From: Actinomycetota bacterium
GTDB lineage: Bacteria > Actinomycetota > Geothermincolia > Geothermincolales > RBG-13-55-18
Assembly (NCBI GenBank): GCA_028275245.1
Contig: JAPWVA010000007.1
Span: 1-15,682 of the forward strand
Reading direction: 5' to 3'
Length of the DNA: 15,682 bases
The notes below the pieces were generated by a model. That model ran no database searches. It was not told the origin of the DNA and saw nothing but the letters and a program-made list of their open reading frames with translations. Below, in pieces: positions 8,302 through 15,597 of this stretch (the stretch's first letter is position 1; each line of letters starts with the position of its first letter). The position numbers were made by a program, and so were the translations under genes.

Positions 8302-8790
8302 TTGGCGGACAACGAGAGGGACGAGTTTATGGCGGAGGGTGCGGGGCAACCCCAGATTCAGCCCCCCAGGCCGAGGGAGAGGAGGCGCCGGCCCCGGGTC
8401 AGCCTGGTGGCGGCACTGGTGGTAAACGTGATCACGGTGCTGGTGGTGGCGCTGGTGATCCTCGCAGTCCTCCTCCCTGGCTACAGGAGGTCCTTTACCA
8501 TCGGGAAAGCGGTCAGGGGAGCCGACGAGGTTATCGTGGTGGTGAAGACCTCAGAGGCCGCCATGAGGGAGAACCAGACGGATTTCCTGCCCGCCCAGGA
8601 TGGACTGAGGAACGCCCTGCTCGAACTGGTGGGATCGGGGGGGAACGTAAACGCGGTGGTCAGGGACAATTATCCCAGCCGGGAGTGGCTGGAGCAGAAC
8701 CTTTCGGAGAAGGCCCTGGACTGGCTCCGCTCCCTTTATCCTGCCCCGGAGAAGAAAGGGGGAGGGGACGAGTCGGGCACCGGCTCGTAG
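8302..8790 (+). CDS. Single-pass membrane protein of unknown function
   Basis: 162 residues from TTG 8302; I do not recognise a family. An acidic start is followed by a proline- and arginine-rich stretch (PPRPRERRRRPR), a transmembrane helix at about residues 35-60 (LVAALVVNVITVLVVALVILAVL is within it), and an outer region of about 100 residues ending in a charged Gly/Lys/Glu tail. The arginine cluster before the helix predicts a cytoplasmic N-terminus and an extracytoplasmic C-terminus. The outer part has a mixed polar helix pattern (MRENQTDFLPAQDGLRNALL, then WLEQNLSEKALDWLRSLY). It is divergent from htrA and shares its upstream gap, so both may respond to envelope conditions; that is inference. 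Confidence 0.8.
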   Translation: MADNERDEFMAEGAGQPQIQPPRPRERRRRPRVSLVAALVVNVITVLVVALVILAVLLPGYRRSFTIGKAVRGADEVIVVVKTSEAAMRENQTDFLPAQDGLRNALLELVGSGGNVNAVVRDNYPSREWLEQNLSEKALDWLRSLYPAPEKKGGGDESGTGS

Positions 8791-8971
8791 GACCATGAAG
8801 AGGCCCGGCCGACGGCAGCCATTGCCACGGAGAATATGATGGACGCCTCGACCCGCCACCGGCGAGGAGTTCGAACCTGCGGGTAACCATTAACCTGTCG
8901 CGTACCCCGAAAAGATGAAGGGTTTCCGTCGAGGCAGGCGTTAATGCTGGTAGGCAGGGTTAAGCGGGGCG

Positions 8972-9005
8972 GTAAGCGAGGGTTCAGCGTAAGCGAGGGT
9001 TCAGC
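8972..9005 (+). repeat. 17-bp tandem direct repeat between convergent genes
   Basis: GTAAGCGAGGGTTCAGC occurs twice without a gap (8972-8988 and 8989-9005), with a diverged partial copy just upstream (GTTAAGCGGGGC). It lies between the 3' ends of two convergent genes in the 258-base gap 8791-9048, which holds no gene or clear terminator. Confidence 0.85.
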
Positions 9006-9048
9006 GAGGTTTTCCCGGGCCGGAGTTAAACCCCACCGACCCCTCGCG

Positions 9049-10227
9049 CTAATCCCACAGCTCCAGTCCCAAGGATAGGGCGTAGGTCACCGCCTCCTCT
9101 CTCTCCTCAGGGGAAGGACGGCGGTTGAGCTCGGGGTAAAGGGGAGCCCGGTACTCGGGGCGATACTGGAACATGAGGTTGAAGTAAACGCTGGGGATGT
9201 TTTCGGCTACCCAACGCATGATGGGCTTGGTGCAGCACTCGAGATGCCCGGGGAGGAGCAACTGCCGAAGCATGATCTCGCCTGCGCGAAAGGCTTGTAG
9301 AAAGTTGCGAGTCACCACCGCCGTATAGCTGGTAACATCGCTGTACTTCCTCGCACACTGGTCGTTGCCATAACGGAAGTCCCCCAGGTATATGTCCATG
9401 ACCCCGTCGAGTAGGGCCATGGCCTCGGATGAGGTGAACATGTTGGAGTTCCACACCATGGGCAGGTACTTGGCTTCTTCTCCCAGGAGGGCGATGGTGG
9501 AGAGGATGGTGTGCAGGTTGGGATCCGGGTTTCCCCCCACGAAGTTGACGTTTCTTGAGCCTTGCCTCCTGCCCCGGTATATGGCTGAGGCCAGCAAGTG
9601 TGGATCCGCAGGGTTTCCGGTGCGGGGATCCATAGCTATGTCCCAGTTCTGGCAGTAAACGCAGCGGAAGGTACATCCGGAGAAGAATATGGTGTGAGAG
9701 GGAACCAGCTCCGATTCCTCCCCTAAGTGGAGGAACTCGGAGGCCACCCGGGATACGGGACCCACCCCGCAGTATCCCCTCTCCCCCTCCCACCTGTTGA
9801 CCCCACAGCGCCTCTCGCACATGCGGCAGTTCTCCAGGAGCCTCCGGGACAGCTCCACCTTGAGGTCCAGCAGGGAGGGCCCCCGGCCTACCGGAGGGAT
9901 CACCCCCCTCTTCCAAGCCGAAGACAGCTCCCTCATGGCCCGGGCATGGGCTTCCCAGAGCCGTTCCTCCTCCACGCCCAGTTCTGGAAGGCCGGCCGGA
10001 ATGTGCCTGGCCCACCAGTGGCGAGCGGGTTTTTTCCGGGTGAGTATGGCGAAATAGTCCTTCAGCGCATCCAAGGCGTCACCCCATCCTCCGATGCCAT
10101 GGTTTCTGCCGGGAGACACCCTTATGGGCGCCGCCAAGCCAAGTCTAGCGACGCCACCCCACCTTGCGCCGCGCGCAACTCCCATGCAGCAGGCGGTAAG
10201 TGGGTATGGCGCGACGGGCAGATACAT
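9049..10227 (-). CDS. Radical SAM protein, PflX/COG1313-like
   Basis: Radical SAM enzyme of the PflA-like group; such proteins use an iron-sulfur cluster and S-adenosylmethionine to start radical chemistry, often activating glycyl-radical enzymes. 392 residues from ATG 10227. The cluster motif CTFRCVYC gives Cys185, Cys189 and Cys192. Ahead of it lies a second cysteine group, CRMCERRC plus GYC (Cys134, 137, 141, 153), as in PflX-type proteins. FVGGNPDPN near 225-233 stands where GGEP is usual for binding the SAM amino group. The first 50 or so residues look unlike the family and have no Shine-Dalgarno sequence, so the true start may be further in, for example TTG at 10072-10074 with GGAGG upstream. 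No glycyl-radical enzyme is in the window; its target is unknown. Confidence 0.9.
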   Translation of the reverse strand: MYLPVAPYPLTACCMGVARGARWGGVARLGLAAPIRVSPGRNHGIGGWGDALDALKDYFAILTRKKPARHWWARHIPAGLPELGVEEERLWEAHARAMRELSSAWKRGVIPPVGRGPSLLDLKVELSRRLLENCRMCERRCGVNRWEGERGYCGVGPVSRVASEFLHLGEESELVPSHTIFFSGCTFRCVYCQNWDIAMDPRTGNPADPHLLASAIYRGRRQGSRNVNFVGGNPDPNLHTILSTIALLGEEAKYLPMVWNSNMFTSSEAMALLDGVMDIYLGDFRYGNDQCARKYSDVTSYTAVVTRNFLQAFRAGEIMLRQLLLPGHLECCTKPIMRWVAENIPSVYFNLMFQYRPEYRAPLYPELNRRPSPEEREEAVTYALSLGLELWD

Positions 10228-10254
10228 TTTAATTTTAACGAGAACGCGTGGTTG

Positions 10255-10273
10255 CCTGCCTCGACAAGGCAGG
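10255..10273. repeat. Hairpin-forming inverted repeat upstream of the radical SAM gene
   Basis: CCTGCCT (10255-10261), a 5-base loop and AGGCAGG (10267-10273) form a perfect 7-pair stem between two divergent genes. There is no T tract on either side, so it is not a standard terminator. A 12-base string including one arm recurs at 8929-8940. Confidence 0.5.
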
Positions 10274-10368
10274 GCCAGGAGTACGATCTCGTGCCATAGC
10301 TCTTCCCGGCGGGGTTCTGCCTGGGATTACAGTTGAAGGCGAAGACCATTAGGCCTGGAGGTTAGGGT

Positions 10369-10806
10369 ATGATGGTGTTAGCGGTGATGCTGTCCGGTCT
10401 GGCCTCGGTGATAAACTTCACCATGCTTGGCGCAATGGCCCAATTGCTTTCCTCTGTCCCCGATAGCTCCTTCGCTGCCATAGTGTCCGGGTGGTTTGGC
10501 CGAGGCTCCCTGGGGGAGTACACTGAAAGGACCATAAACTATCAACTTTTAGTTCATGTTAAAAGAAACATGGAACGGAAAGGGAAGGCCCTCTTATTGC
10601 TTGGCCTTCCCCTGGGCTTGCTGGGATTGACGGCCCTGGCGACGGGGATCTCGCCCCGGGCCCGCCCACTGCTCCCCTGGGGCATCCTTTTAGTGGCCAG
10701 CTCGGTTAACCTCCTGGTGATCCGGGCGTTCACAAGCTCTCTTCGCCGAAGGCTGGATGCATCGGTCAGGGGAAACCCCCAGCCATGGAGATCGACCTTA
10801 GGTTGA
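10369..10806 (+). CDS. Small membrane protein of unknown function
   Basis: 145 residues; I do not recognise a family. The ATG at 10369 is preceded by GGAGG at a good distance. Three hydrophobic stretches are likely membrane helices, at about 3-28, 73-93 and 101-122, the last followed by a basic tail (SSLRRRLDASVRG). The loop 30-70 holds EYTERTINYQLLVHVKRNMERKG. Coding bias is less extreme than in the neighbours and the upstream gap is AT-rich. It lies divergent to the radical SAM gene and about 130 bases before the HD-domain gene, so it may be a separate transcript. It could be a short-lived or lineage-specific gene. Confidence 0.65.
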   Translation: MMVLAVMLSGLASVINFTMLGAMAQLLSSVPDSSFAAIVSGWFGRGSLGEYTERTINYQLLVHVKRNMERKGKALLLLGLPLGLLGLTALATGISPRARPLLPWGILLVASSVNLLVIRAFTSSLRRRLDASVRGNPQPWRSTLG

Positions 10807-10808
10807 TA

Positions 10809-10838
10809 TTTACACTTTTGGAAGAAACATCCGATAAA
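10809..10838 (+). promoter_or_regulatory. Candidate promoter for the HD-domain gene
   Basis: TTTACA (10809-10814) and GATAAA (10833-10838) are 18 bases apart, one and two mismatches from the -35 and -10 consensus. They begin right after the small membrane protein stop and lie about 96 bases before the HD-domain start. Plausible but not proven. Confidence 0.4.
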
Positions 10839-10863
10839 GCCCGCTTGTTCTGGAAGATCCCCA

Positions 10864-10890
10864 TGGCCTGGAAGCTTCCTGGTCAGGCCA
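10864..10890 (+). repeat. Nested inverted repeat in the HD-gene leader
   Basis: TGGCCTG (10864-10870) pairs with CAGGCCA (10884-10890), and its loop contains the palindrome GGAAGCTTCC (10870-10879). It falls between the candidate promoter and the HD-gene start, so it could be an operator or a leader hairpin. There is no U-run for termination. Confidence 0.45.
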
Positions 10891-10933
10891 CGCCCATTTC
10901 TAAACGAATAAAATGAACGGGGAGGATGGGAAC

Positions 10934-11668
10934 ATGGGGGCCGAGGAGCTCGCAGCCTACGTGGAGTTGGCAAGGAAACTCGCCATGGAGGTGGGCGAGC
11001 CCACCTTTTACCTCGAGAAGGGTCCCGAGGTGGAGCTCTCCCGCCGCCTCCTTCACCGCGAACCCTTGGTGCAAAAGGCCCTGGTAGCTGTGGGCGACGA
11101 AGCCGAGTCCCTAGGCCACGGCTTATTTCACGTGAAAAAGGTGGCGGTGGATGCCGGGGCGATAGTGATATCCGAGGGAGGCGACGAAAAGGCGGTACTG
11201 CTGGCCCACTTAGCCGGTGCCCTTCATGACCTGAGGAGGGGGGAACCGGACCATGCCAGGAGGGGAGCGGAGGAAGCCCGGAAAATGCTGGAAGGATGGG
11301 GCCTGCCTGAGGAAGAATGCGAGGCGGTGGCCTTTGCCATCGGCAACCATGAGGCCTTCACAGTTCCTCACGCCGCTGGCAAACCCCTTTGGGAATTGGT
11401 CTCCGACGCGCTTTACGACGCGGACAAGTTCCGATGGGGACCCGATAACTTCACGGTAACGGTTTGGAGGATGATCTCCCATTACGGGATATCGTTGCGC
11501 GAGGCCTTTCCCCGCCTGCTTAAGGGGATGGAGGGCATCGAGAGGATAAGAGAGACGTTCAGGACCGCCACCGGCAAGAGGTACGGGCCGGATTTCATCG
11601 ACCGCGGCCTTGCCCTGGGGAGGAGGCTTTTCCAGGTGCTCGGGTCGAGTTTCGGGGAACAGGCATGA
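10934..11668 (+). CDS. HD-domain phosphohydrolase
   Basis: HD-superfamily metal-dependent phosphohydrolase, 244 residues from ATG 10934; the alternative ATG 10913 lacks a Shine-Dalgarno sequence, whereas GGGGAGG at 10918-10924 serves 10934. The metal-binding pattern is H...HD...H...D: His62 in LGHGLFH, HD at 98-99 in AGALHDL, His139 in AIGNHEAF and Asp164 in DADKFRWG. These families act on nucleotides, cyclic dinucleotides or phosphate esters. There is no signal or membrane segment, so it is cytoplasmic. It is followed after 42 bases by the CoxD-like ATPase, so it may belong to that unit. The substrate is not predictable from the motifs. Confidence 0.85.
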   Translation: MGAEELAAYVELARKLAMEVGEPTFYLEKGPEVELSRRLLHREPLVQKALVAVGDEAESLGHGLFHVKKVAVDAGAIVISEGGDEKAVLLAHLAGALHDLRRGEPDHARRGAEEARKMLEGWGLPEEECEAVAFAIGNHEAFTVPHAAGKPLWELVSDALYDADKFRWGPDNFTVTVWRMISHYGISLREAFPRLLKGMEGIERIRETFRTATGKRYGPDFIDRGLALGRRLFQVLGSSFGEQA

Positions 11669-11710
11669 AGATCTGCACCGGGCAGCCGTGAATTTACGGA
11701 GGGGGCGGAG

Positions 11711-12616
11711 ATGTTCCAGGACGTGGACGAAGTCGTGGAGAGGCTAAGGCGGAGCGGGTACGTGGCGGACCGCGGAATCGCCACCGTGGTCTTCCTGGCG
11801 GAAAGGCTCCAGAAACCTGTACTGGTAGAGGGGCCCGCGGGCGTGGGGAAGACGGACCTGGCCAGGGCGGTAGCGGAGGCCTCAGGCCGGGAGCTGGTGA
11901 GGCTTCAATGCTATGAGGGCCTCGACGAGTCCAAGGCCCTCTACGAGTGGGAATATTCCAAGCAACTGCTTTACACGCAGATCCTCCGGGACGTGCTGAG
12001 CCAGGAGCTCGAAGGCGTCAACAGCATTGCTGAGGCGGTGGAGAGGCTGTCGGGACAGGACAGCGTCTTCTTCTCCCGCCATTTCCTTGTGCCCAGACCC
12101 TTGCTCCGGGCCATAACCTCGGAGGAGCCATCGCTGCTCCTGGTGGACGAGGTGGACAAGGCTGACCCCGAGTTCGAGGCTTTCCTCCTGGAGGTGCTGG
12201 GCGATTACCAGGTGACCGTGCCGGAACTGGGAACCGTGAAGGCGAAGCATGTGCCATTGGTAATCCTTACCAGTAATAATTCCCGGGAGCTAGGGGATGC
12301 CCTGAAGAGGAGGTGCCTCCACTTATTCATCGACTTTCCCGACCGGGAGAGGGAGCTGGAAATCGTACGATTGAAGGTGCCCGGAATCGACGAGGGCCTG
12401 GCGGGCCAGGTGGTGAAGGCAGTGCATCGGCTTAGGGAGATGGGCATGAGAAAAGCCCCGGGCATCAGCGAGACCGTGGATTGGGCCAGGGCGCTCATCG
12501 CCCTCGGCGCGGAGCGCCTGGACATGGAACTGGCCTCGGATACCCTGAGCGTCGTCCTCAAGTACGAGAAGGACCTGGCCAGGGCCAAGGAGAACCTCCG
12601 TCAGGTCCTAGGATGA
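11711..12616 (+). CDS. MoxR/CoxD-like AAA+ ATPase
   Basis: AAA+ ATPase of 301 residues, of the CoxD branch of MoxR, which works with CoxE-like VWA proteins in maturation of metal enzymes such as CO dehydrogenase; that role is known only for some members. Walker A is GPAGVGKT at 41-48, followed by QCYEGLDESKALYEW, a CoxD hallmark. Walker B is LLLVDE at 142-147, sensor 1 is TSNN at 187-190, and DALKRRCLHLFIDFP at about 196-210 is the arginine-finger region. GGAGGGGGCGGAG precedes the ATG. The next gene, 25 bases on, is the VWA partner, so the pair is intact. There is no CO dehydrogenase in the window. Confidence 0.95.
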   Translation: MFQDVDEVVERLRRSGYVADRGIATVVFLAERLQKPVLVEGPAGVGKTDLARAVAEASGRELVRLQCYEGLDESKALYEWEYSKQLLYTQILRDVLSQELEGVNSIAEAVERLSGQDSVFFSRHFLVPRPLLRAITSEEPSLLLVDEVDKADPEFEAFLLEVLGDYQVTVPELGTVKAKHVPLVILTSNNSRELGDALKRRCLHLFIDFPDRERELEIVRLKVPGIDEGLAGQVVKAVHRLREMGMRKAPGISETVDWARALIALGAERLDMELASDTLSVVLKYEKDLARAKENLRQVLG

Positions 12617-12641
12617 GGATGTAAAAAGGTGGAGGGCACCG

Positions 12642-14048
12642 GTGGAAAGAGCGTGCTTGAAGGAGAGGGTGCTGGATTTCGCGCGGGCTCTGCGGGCGAG
12701 GGGCGTTCCCACCTCCACCGCCGAGGAGCTGGATGCCCTAAGGGCTCTGACCCTGGTGGACTGGAGCCGGAGGGATGAGGTCAAGGCGGCACTGATGTGT
12801 TGTCTCCTCAAGGACCCGGGATTCCGGGATGACTTCGAGGAGATCTTCCGGGAGTACTTCGGAGGTGGGCCGTTTTCGGGAGAAGCAGTGCTGCGCGGGA
12901 TCGAGCCCGCCTGGGAGCAAGCCGTGGAGGAGTTTTCCAAATTTCACGGTGGGCTGCATCCACTGGCGGCCATGGCCCTGGCGGGTTCCCGGGGAGCTAT
13001 GGAGGAGATGTCCAGGGAAGTCCTGGCGGATATGGACTTGGGCGGCCTGCTCAGCGCCCTCCAGACGGGCATGTATGCGAGAAGGGCTTTCAACTCCTTG
13101 GGCTGGGAAGACGCGGACGAGCAGTTCCTCCGGTTCCTGGATTGGCTCGGGGAGCAGGGCTGGTCGGAGGAGGAAAGGGACGCGTTCTTTCGCCGTTACC
13201 AGGAGGGCAAGGAGCTCTTTTACGAGGAGATGAGGTCCCTGGTGGAAAGGGAAAGGCGCCGGAACCTGGATGAATACCTGAGGAGGGGCGCCGAGGAGAG
13301 GCTCCTGGACAGGCCCATTGCCTCCCTGGACGAATCGGAGCTACAGCAGGCCAGAAGGATCGCCAGGATGCTGGCCGAAAGGCTCCGGTCGCGGATGAAG
13401 CTGAGGATGAGGGCCGCTAAGAGGGGGAAGCTGGACGCGAAGAGGACCTTGAGACGGAACATGGGTTGCGGCGGGGTCCCCTTTCGGGTCGTACACAGGA
13501 AAAGGAGGGTAGAAAAACCGGAGATCTTCGTCCTTTGCGACGTTTCTTCCTCGGTCGCCAGGGTCTCCCAATTCATGTTGCAGTTCGTCCATACTTTACA
13601 GGATTGCGTGCAACGGGTACGCTCCTTCGTTTTCGTGGACGAGCTGGGGGAGGTGACGTATTTCTTCCGGGAGCAGGATGTGGTGGAGGGCGTGACATCC
13701 GCCCTGACCCACGCAGGCATAAGGTACCACTCGAGAAGTGATTTCGGCTCCGTTTTCAGGCAGTTCTGCCGCCAGTACCTGCAGGACGTGGGCTACCGGA
13801 CGTTCATCATCGTCATCGGCGATGCGCGTTGCAATTACAACGACCCATGTGCCTGGGCCTTGGAGAGGATGGCGGAGAGGTGCAGGGGCATCGTGTGGCT
13901 GAATCCCGAGAGCCAGTCCTTTTGGGATACCGGGGACAGCGTTATGTGGGCGTACGCCCCCCACTGCCGGGAGGTCAGGGAATGCAGGACCTTGCGCCAG
14001 CTGGAGGAGGCGGTGGCGTCATTGCTTCCCCTTGGGGGCGGGTTTTGA
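12642..14048 (+). CDS. CoxE-like VWA domain protein
   Basis: 468 residues from GTG 12642, which has GGTGGAGG just upstream. It is the usual partner of the preceding ATPase: CoxE-type VWA proteins are thought to bind the substrate complex while the ATPase remodels it. The N-terminal two thirds are helical and highly charged, with an arginine/lysine-rich segment at 240-295. The VWA domain follows at about 293-465. The MIDAS metal motif is DVSSS at 300-304, SDFGS at 366-370 stands where the distal threonine is usual, and IGDARCNYNDP at 392-402 holds the final aspartate. There is no signal peptide or membrane segment. Target enzyme unknown. Confidence 0.93.
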   Translation: MERACLKERVLDFARALRARGVPTSTAEELDALRALTLVDWSRRDEVKAALMCCLLKDPGFRDDFEEIFREYFGGGPFSGEAVLRGIEPAWEQAVEEFSKFHGGLHPLAAMALAGSRGAMEEMSREVLADMDLGGLLSALQTGMYARRAFNSLGWEDADEQFLRFLDWLGEQGWSEEERDAFFRRYQEGKELFYEEMRSLVERERRRNLDEYLRRGAEERLLDRPIASLDESELQQARRIARMLAERLRSRMKLRMRAAKRGKLDAKRTLRRNMGCGGVPFRVVHRKRRVEKPEIFVLCDVSSSVARVSQFMLQFVHTLQDCVQRVRSFVFVDELGEVTYFFREQDVVEGVTSALTHAGIRYHSRSDFGSVFRQFCRQYLQDVGYRTFIIVIGDARCNYNDPCAWALERMAERCRGIVWLNPESQSFWDTGDSVMWAYAPHCREVRECRTLRQLEEAVASLLPLGGGF

Positions 14049-14092
14049 CCCTTCGCGTGACCGGGATTAGGGAGGGGTGCCCGTGGAGGCAA

Positions 14093-14098
14093 TATAAT
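14093..14098 (+). promoter_or_regulatory. Possible -10 element upstream of trxB
   Basis: TATAAT in AGGCAATATAATGAGG, 73 bases before the trxB start, closely resembling the string at 2072-2086. It lacks a good -35 and also overlaps a Shine-Dalgarno-led short ORF, so either reading is possible. Confidence 0.35.
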
Positions 14099-14170
14099 GA
14101 GGAAGCACCTGGAGGTATGGATCGGCTTCATGCGGTTTGGATGGGTTTCGGACCGTGAAGGTGGTGGACC

Positions 14171-15145
14171 ATGCGAGGCGCGGGTGAGGAGGAAAACGAG
14201 GCGCGCAGGATCCAGGACGTGATCGTCGTGGGAGGGGGTCCCGCTGGACTGACGGCGGGACTGTACCTGGCCAGGGCCAGGATGGACGTGGCCCTGTGGG
14301 AGAAGGATGCACCGGGCGGTGCCCCCGCCCTGACAGAGAGGATAGAGAACTACCCGGGTTTCCCCGAGGGCATATCGGGATGGGAGCTGGTGGACAGGAT
14401 GCGCAGGCAGGCTGAAGGGTTCGGTTTGGCCATCGAGTCCTTCCGGCCCATGAAGGAGATAAGGAGGGGGGAAGGCCACCTGGTCGTCGTGGGCGAGGAA
14501 GTGGAGGAGGCGGCCCGCGCGGTGATCCTGGCCACGGGCATGAGGCCGGCCAGGTTGGGTGTGCCGGGGGAGGAGGAGTATCACGGCAGAGGGGTTTCTT
14601 ACTGCGCCACCTGCGACGGGGCCTTTTTCCGGGACGCCGTGGTGGCCGTGGTGGGGGGAGGCGACAGCGCCGTGGAAGAGGCGCTATTCCTCACCCGTTT
14701 CGCCTCCAAGGTTATCCTGGTCCACCGCCGGGATCGCCTCAGGGCCAGCCGGATCTTGCAGGAAAGGATTCTTCAACATCCTAAGGTGGAGTTCAGGTGG
14801 AAAAGGGTGGTGAAGGAGATAAGGGGAGACGGCAAAAAGGTCCAGTCGGTGGTGCTGGCCTCCACCGATTCCGGAGAGGCTGAAGAAGTGCCGGTGCAAG
14901 GAGTATTTCTTTACGTGGGAAACATTCCCAACACGGAGGAGGTCAGGGGCTTCCTAGAGCTCGACGAGAAGGGGTTCGTGGTGACCAATGACGCGCTGGA
15001 GACCAGCGAGAAAGGCGTGTTCGCCGCGGGTGACGTGAGGAAGGGGAGCGTCTGGCAGGTGGCGGCTGCGGTGGGCGACGGCGTGCGCGCCGCTCTGAAC
15101 GCCCAGCGTTATGTGGAGGAGCTAAAGGGAATCGCCTACCGCTGA
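14171..15145 (+). CDS. trxB: Thioredoxin reductase
   Basis: Flavoprotein that passes electrons from NADPH to thioredoxin, 324 residues, slightly longer than typical because of a 15-residue charged N-terminal extension. FAD binding: GGGPAG at 21-26 and the C-terminal GVFAAGDV around 282-289. The redox pair is CATC (Cys145, Cys148). NADPH binding: GGGDSA at 162-167 and the HRRDRLRA motif at 185-192, whose arginines favour NADPH. The flavin-side PGGAPALTERIENYPGF replaces the common PGGQ. Thioredoxin starts 48 bases downstream, giving a complete pair. The upstream gap of 122 bases separates it from the CoxE-like gene, so it may have its own promoter. Confidence 0.96.
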   Translation: MRGAGEEENEARRIQDVIVVGGGPAGLTAGLYLARARMDVALWEKDAPGGAPALTERIENYPGFPEGISGWELVDRMRRQAEGFGLAIESFRPMKEIRRGEGHLVVVGEEVEEAARAVILATGMRPARLGVPGEEEYHGRGVSYCATCDGAFFRDAVVAVVGGGDSAVEEALFLTRFASKVILVHRRDRLRASRILQERILQHPKVEFRWKRVVKEIRGDGKKVQSVVLASTDSGEAEEVPVQGVFLYVGNIPNTEEVRGFLELDEKGFVVTNDALETSEKGVFAAGDVRKGSVWQVAAAVGDGVRAALNAQRYVEELKGIAYR

Positions 15146-15193
15146 ACCGCATCCACTTGCCGGGCGGGAAAACGCTTTACCGGGAGGTGAAAA

Positions 15194-15520
15194 ATGGCCG
15201 GGAAAGTGCTGGAGTTGAACGCCGAGGATTTCGACCGGGAGGTGCTGGAGGCGGAAGGACCGGTCCTGGTGGACTTCTGGGCCCCGTGGTGCAATCCCTG
15301 CCGCATGATGGCCCCCGTCCTGGAGGAGGTGGCAGAGGAATGGTCGGGGAGGATCAAGGTGTGCAAGCTGAACGTGGATGAGAACATGGAATTGGCCCGT
15401 AAATACGAGATACAGTCCATCCCCACCCTGATCCTCTTCCACCGTGGGGAGGCGGTGAAGAGGCTGGTGGGCGCCAGACCCAAGGGCGCCCTCGAGGAGG
15501 AGTTCCGGGACTGGCTCTGA
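15194..15520 (+). CDS. trxA: Thioredoxin with WCNPC active site
   Basis: Small cytoplasmic thioredoxin of 108 residues, the expected length, and the likely substrate of the upstream reductase. The active site is WCNPC at 32-36 instead of the usual WCGPC. The cis-proline loop is SIPTL at 75-79, and the fold elements (VLVDFWAPW, LNVDEN, LILFHRGE) are as expected. A third cysteine, Cys57 in KVCKLNVD, may be free. GGGAGGTGA lies 5 bases before the ATG. Asparagine between the cysteines would be expected to shift the redox potential; the direction is not predictable here. It is a clear thioredoxin, but not a standard one. Confidence 0.96.
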   Translation: MAGKVLELNAEDFDREVLEAEGPVLVDFWAPWCNPCRMMAPVLEEVAEEWSGRIKVCKLNVDENMELARKYEIQSIPTLILFHRGEAVKRLVGARPKGALEEEFRDWL

Positions 15521-15530
15521 GAACGGGTCA

Positions 15531-15565
15531 CCTTGAAGGCCCCCGTCGGAAGACTGGGGCCAAGG
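15531..15565 (+). repeat. Bulged hairpin after the thioredoxin gene
   Basis: GGCCCC (15538-15543) pairs with GGGGCC (15556-15561), extended by CCTT (15531-15534) with AAGG (15562-15565) and a 3-base bulge. It could end or attenuate transcription, but no U-run follows and the next gene starts 33 bases later on the same strand. Confidence 0.45.
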
Positions 15566-15597
15566 ATGCCGGAATAGGGTTTTACGGGGAGGCTGCC

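Noticed and set aside
8840..8900. TTCGAA-containing stretch resembling a tRNA T-arm
   Set aside because: On both strands the flanking bases do not form a five-pair T stem, and no acceptor or anticodon arm could be built.
10255..10273. Intrinsic terminator
   Set aside because: The stem is perfect but no T tract follows on either strand, and it lies between divergent gene starts rather than after a gene.
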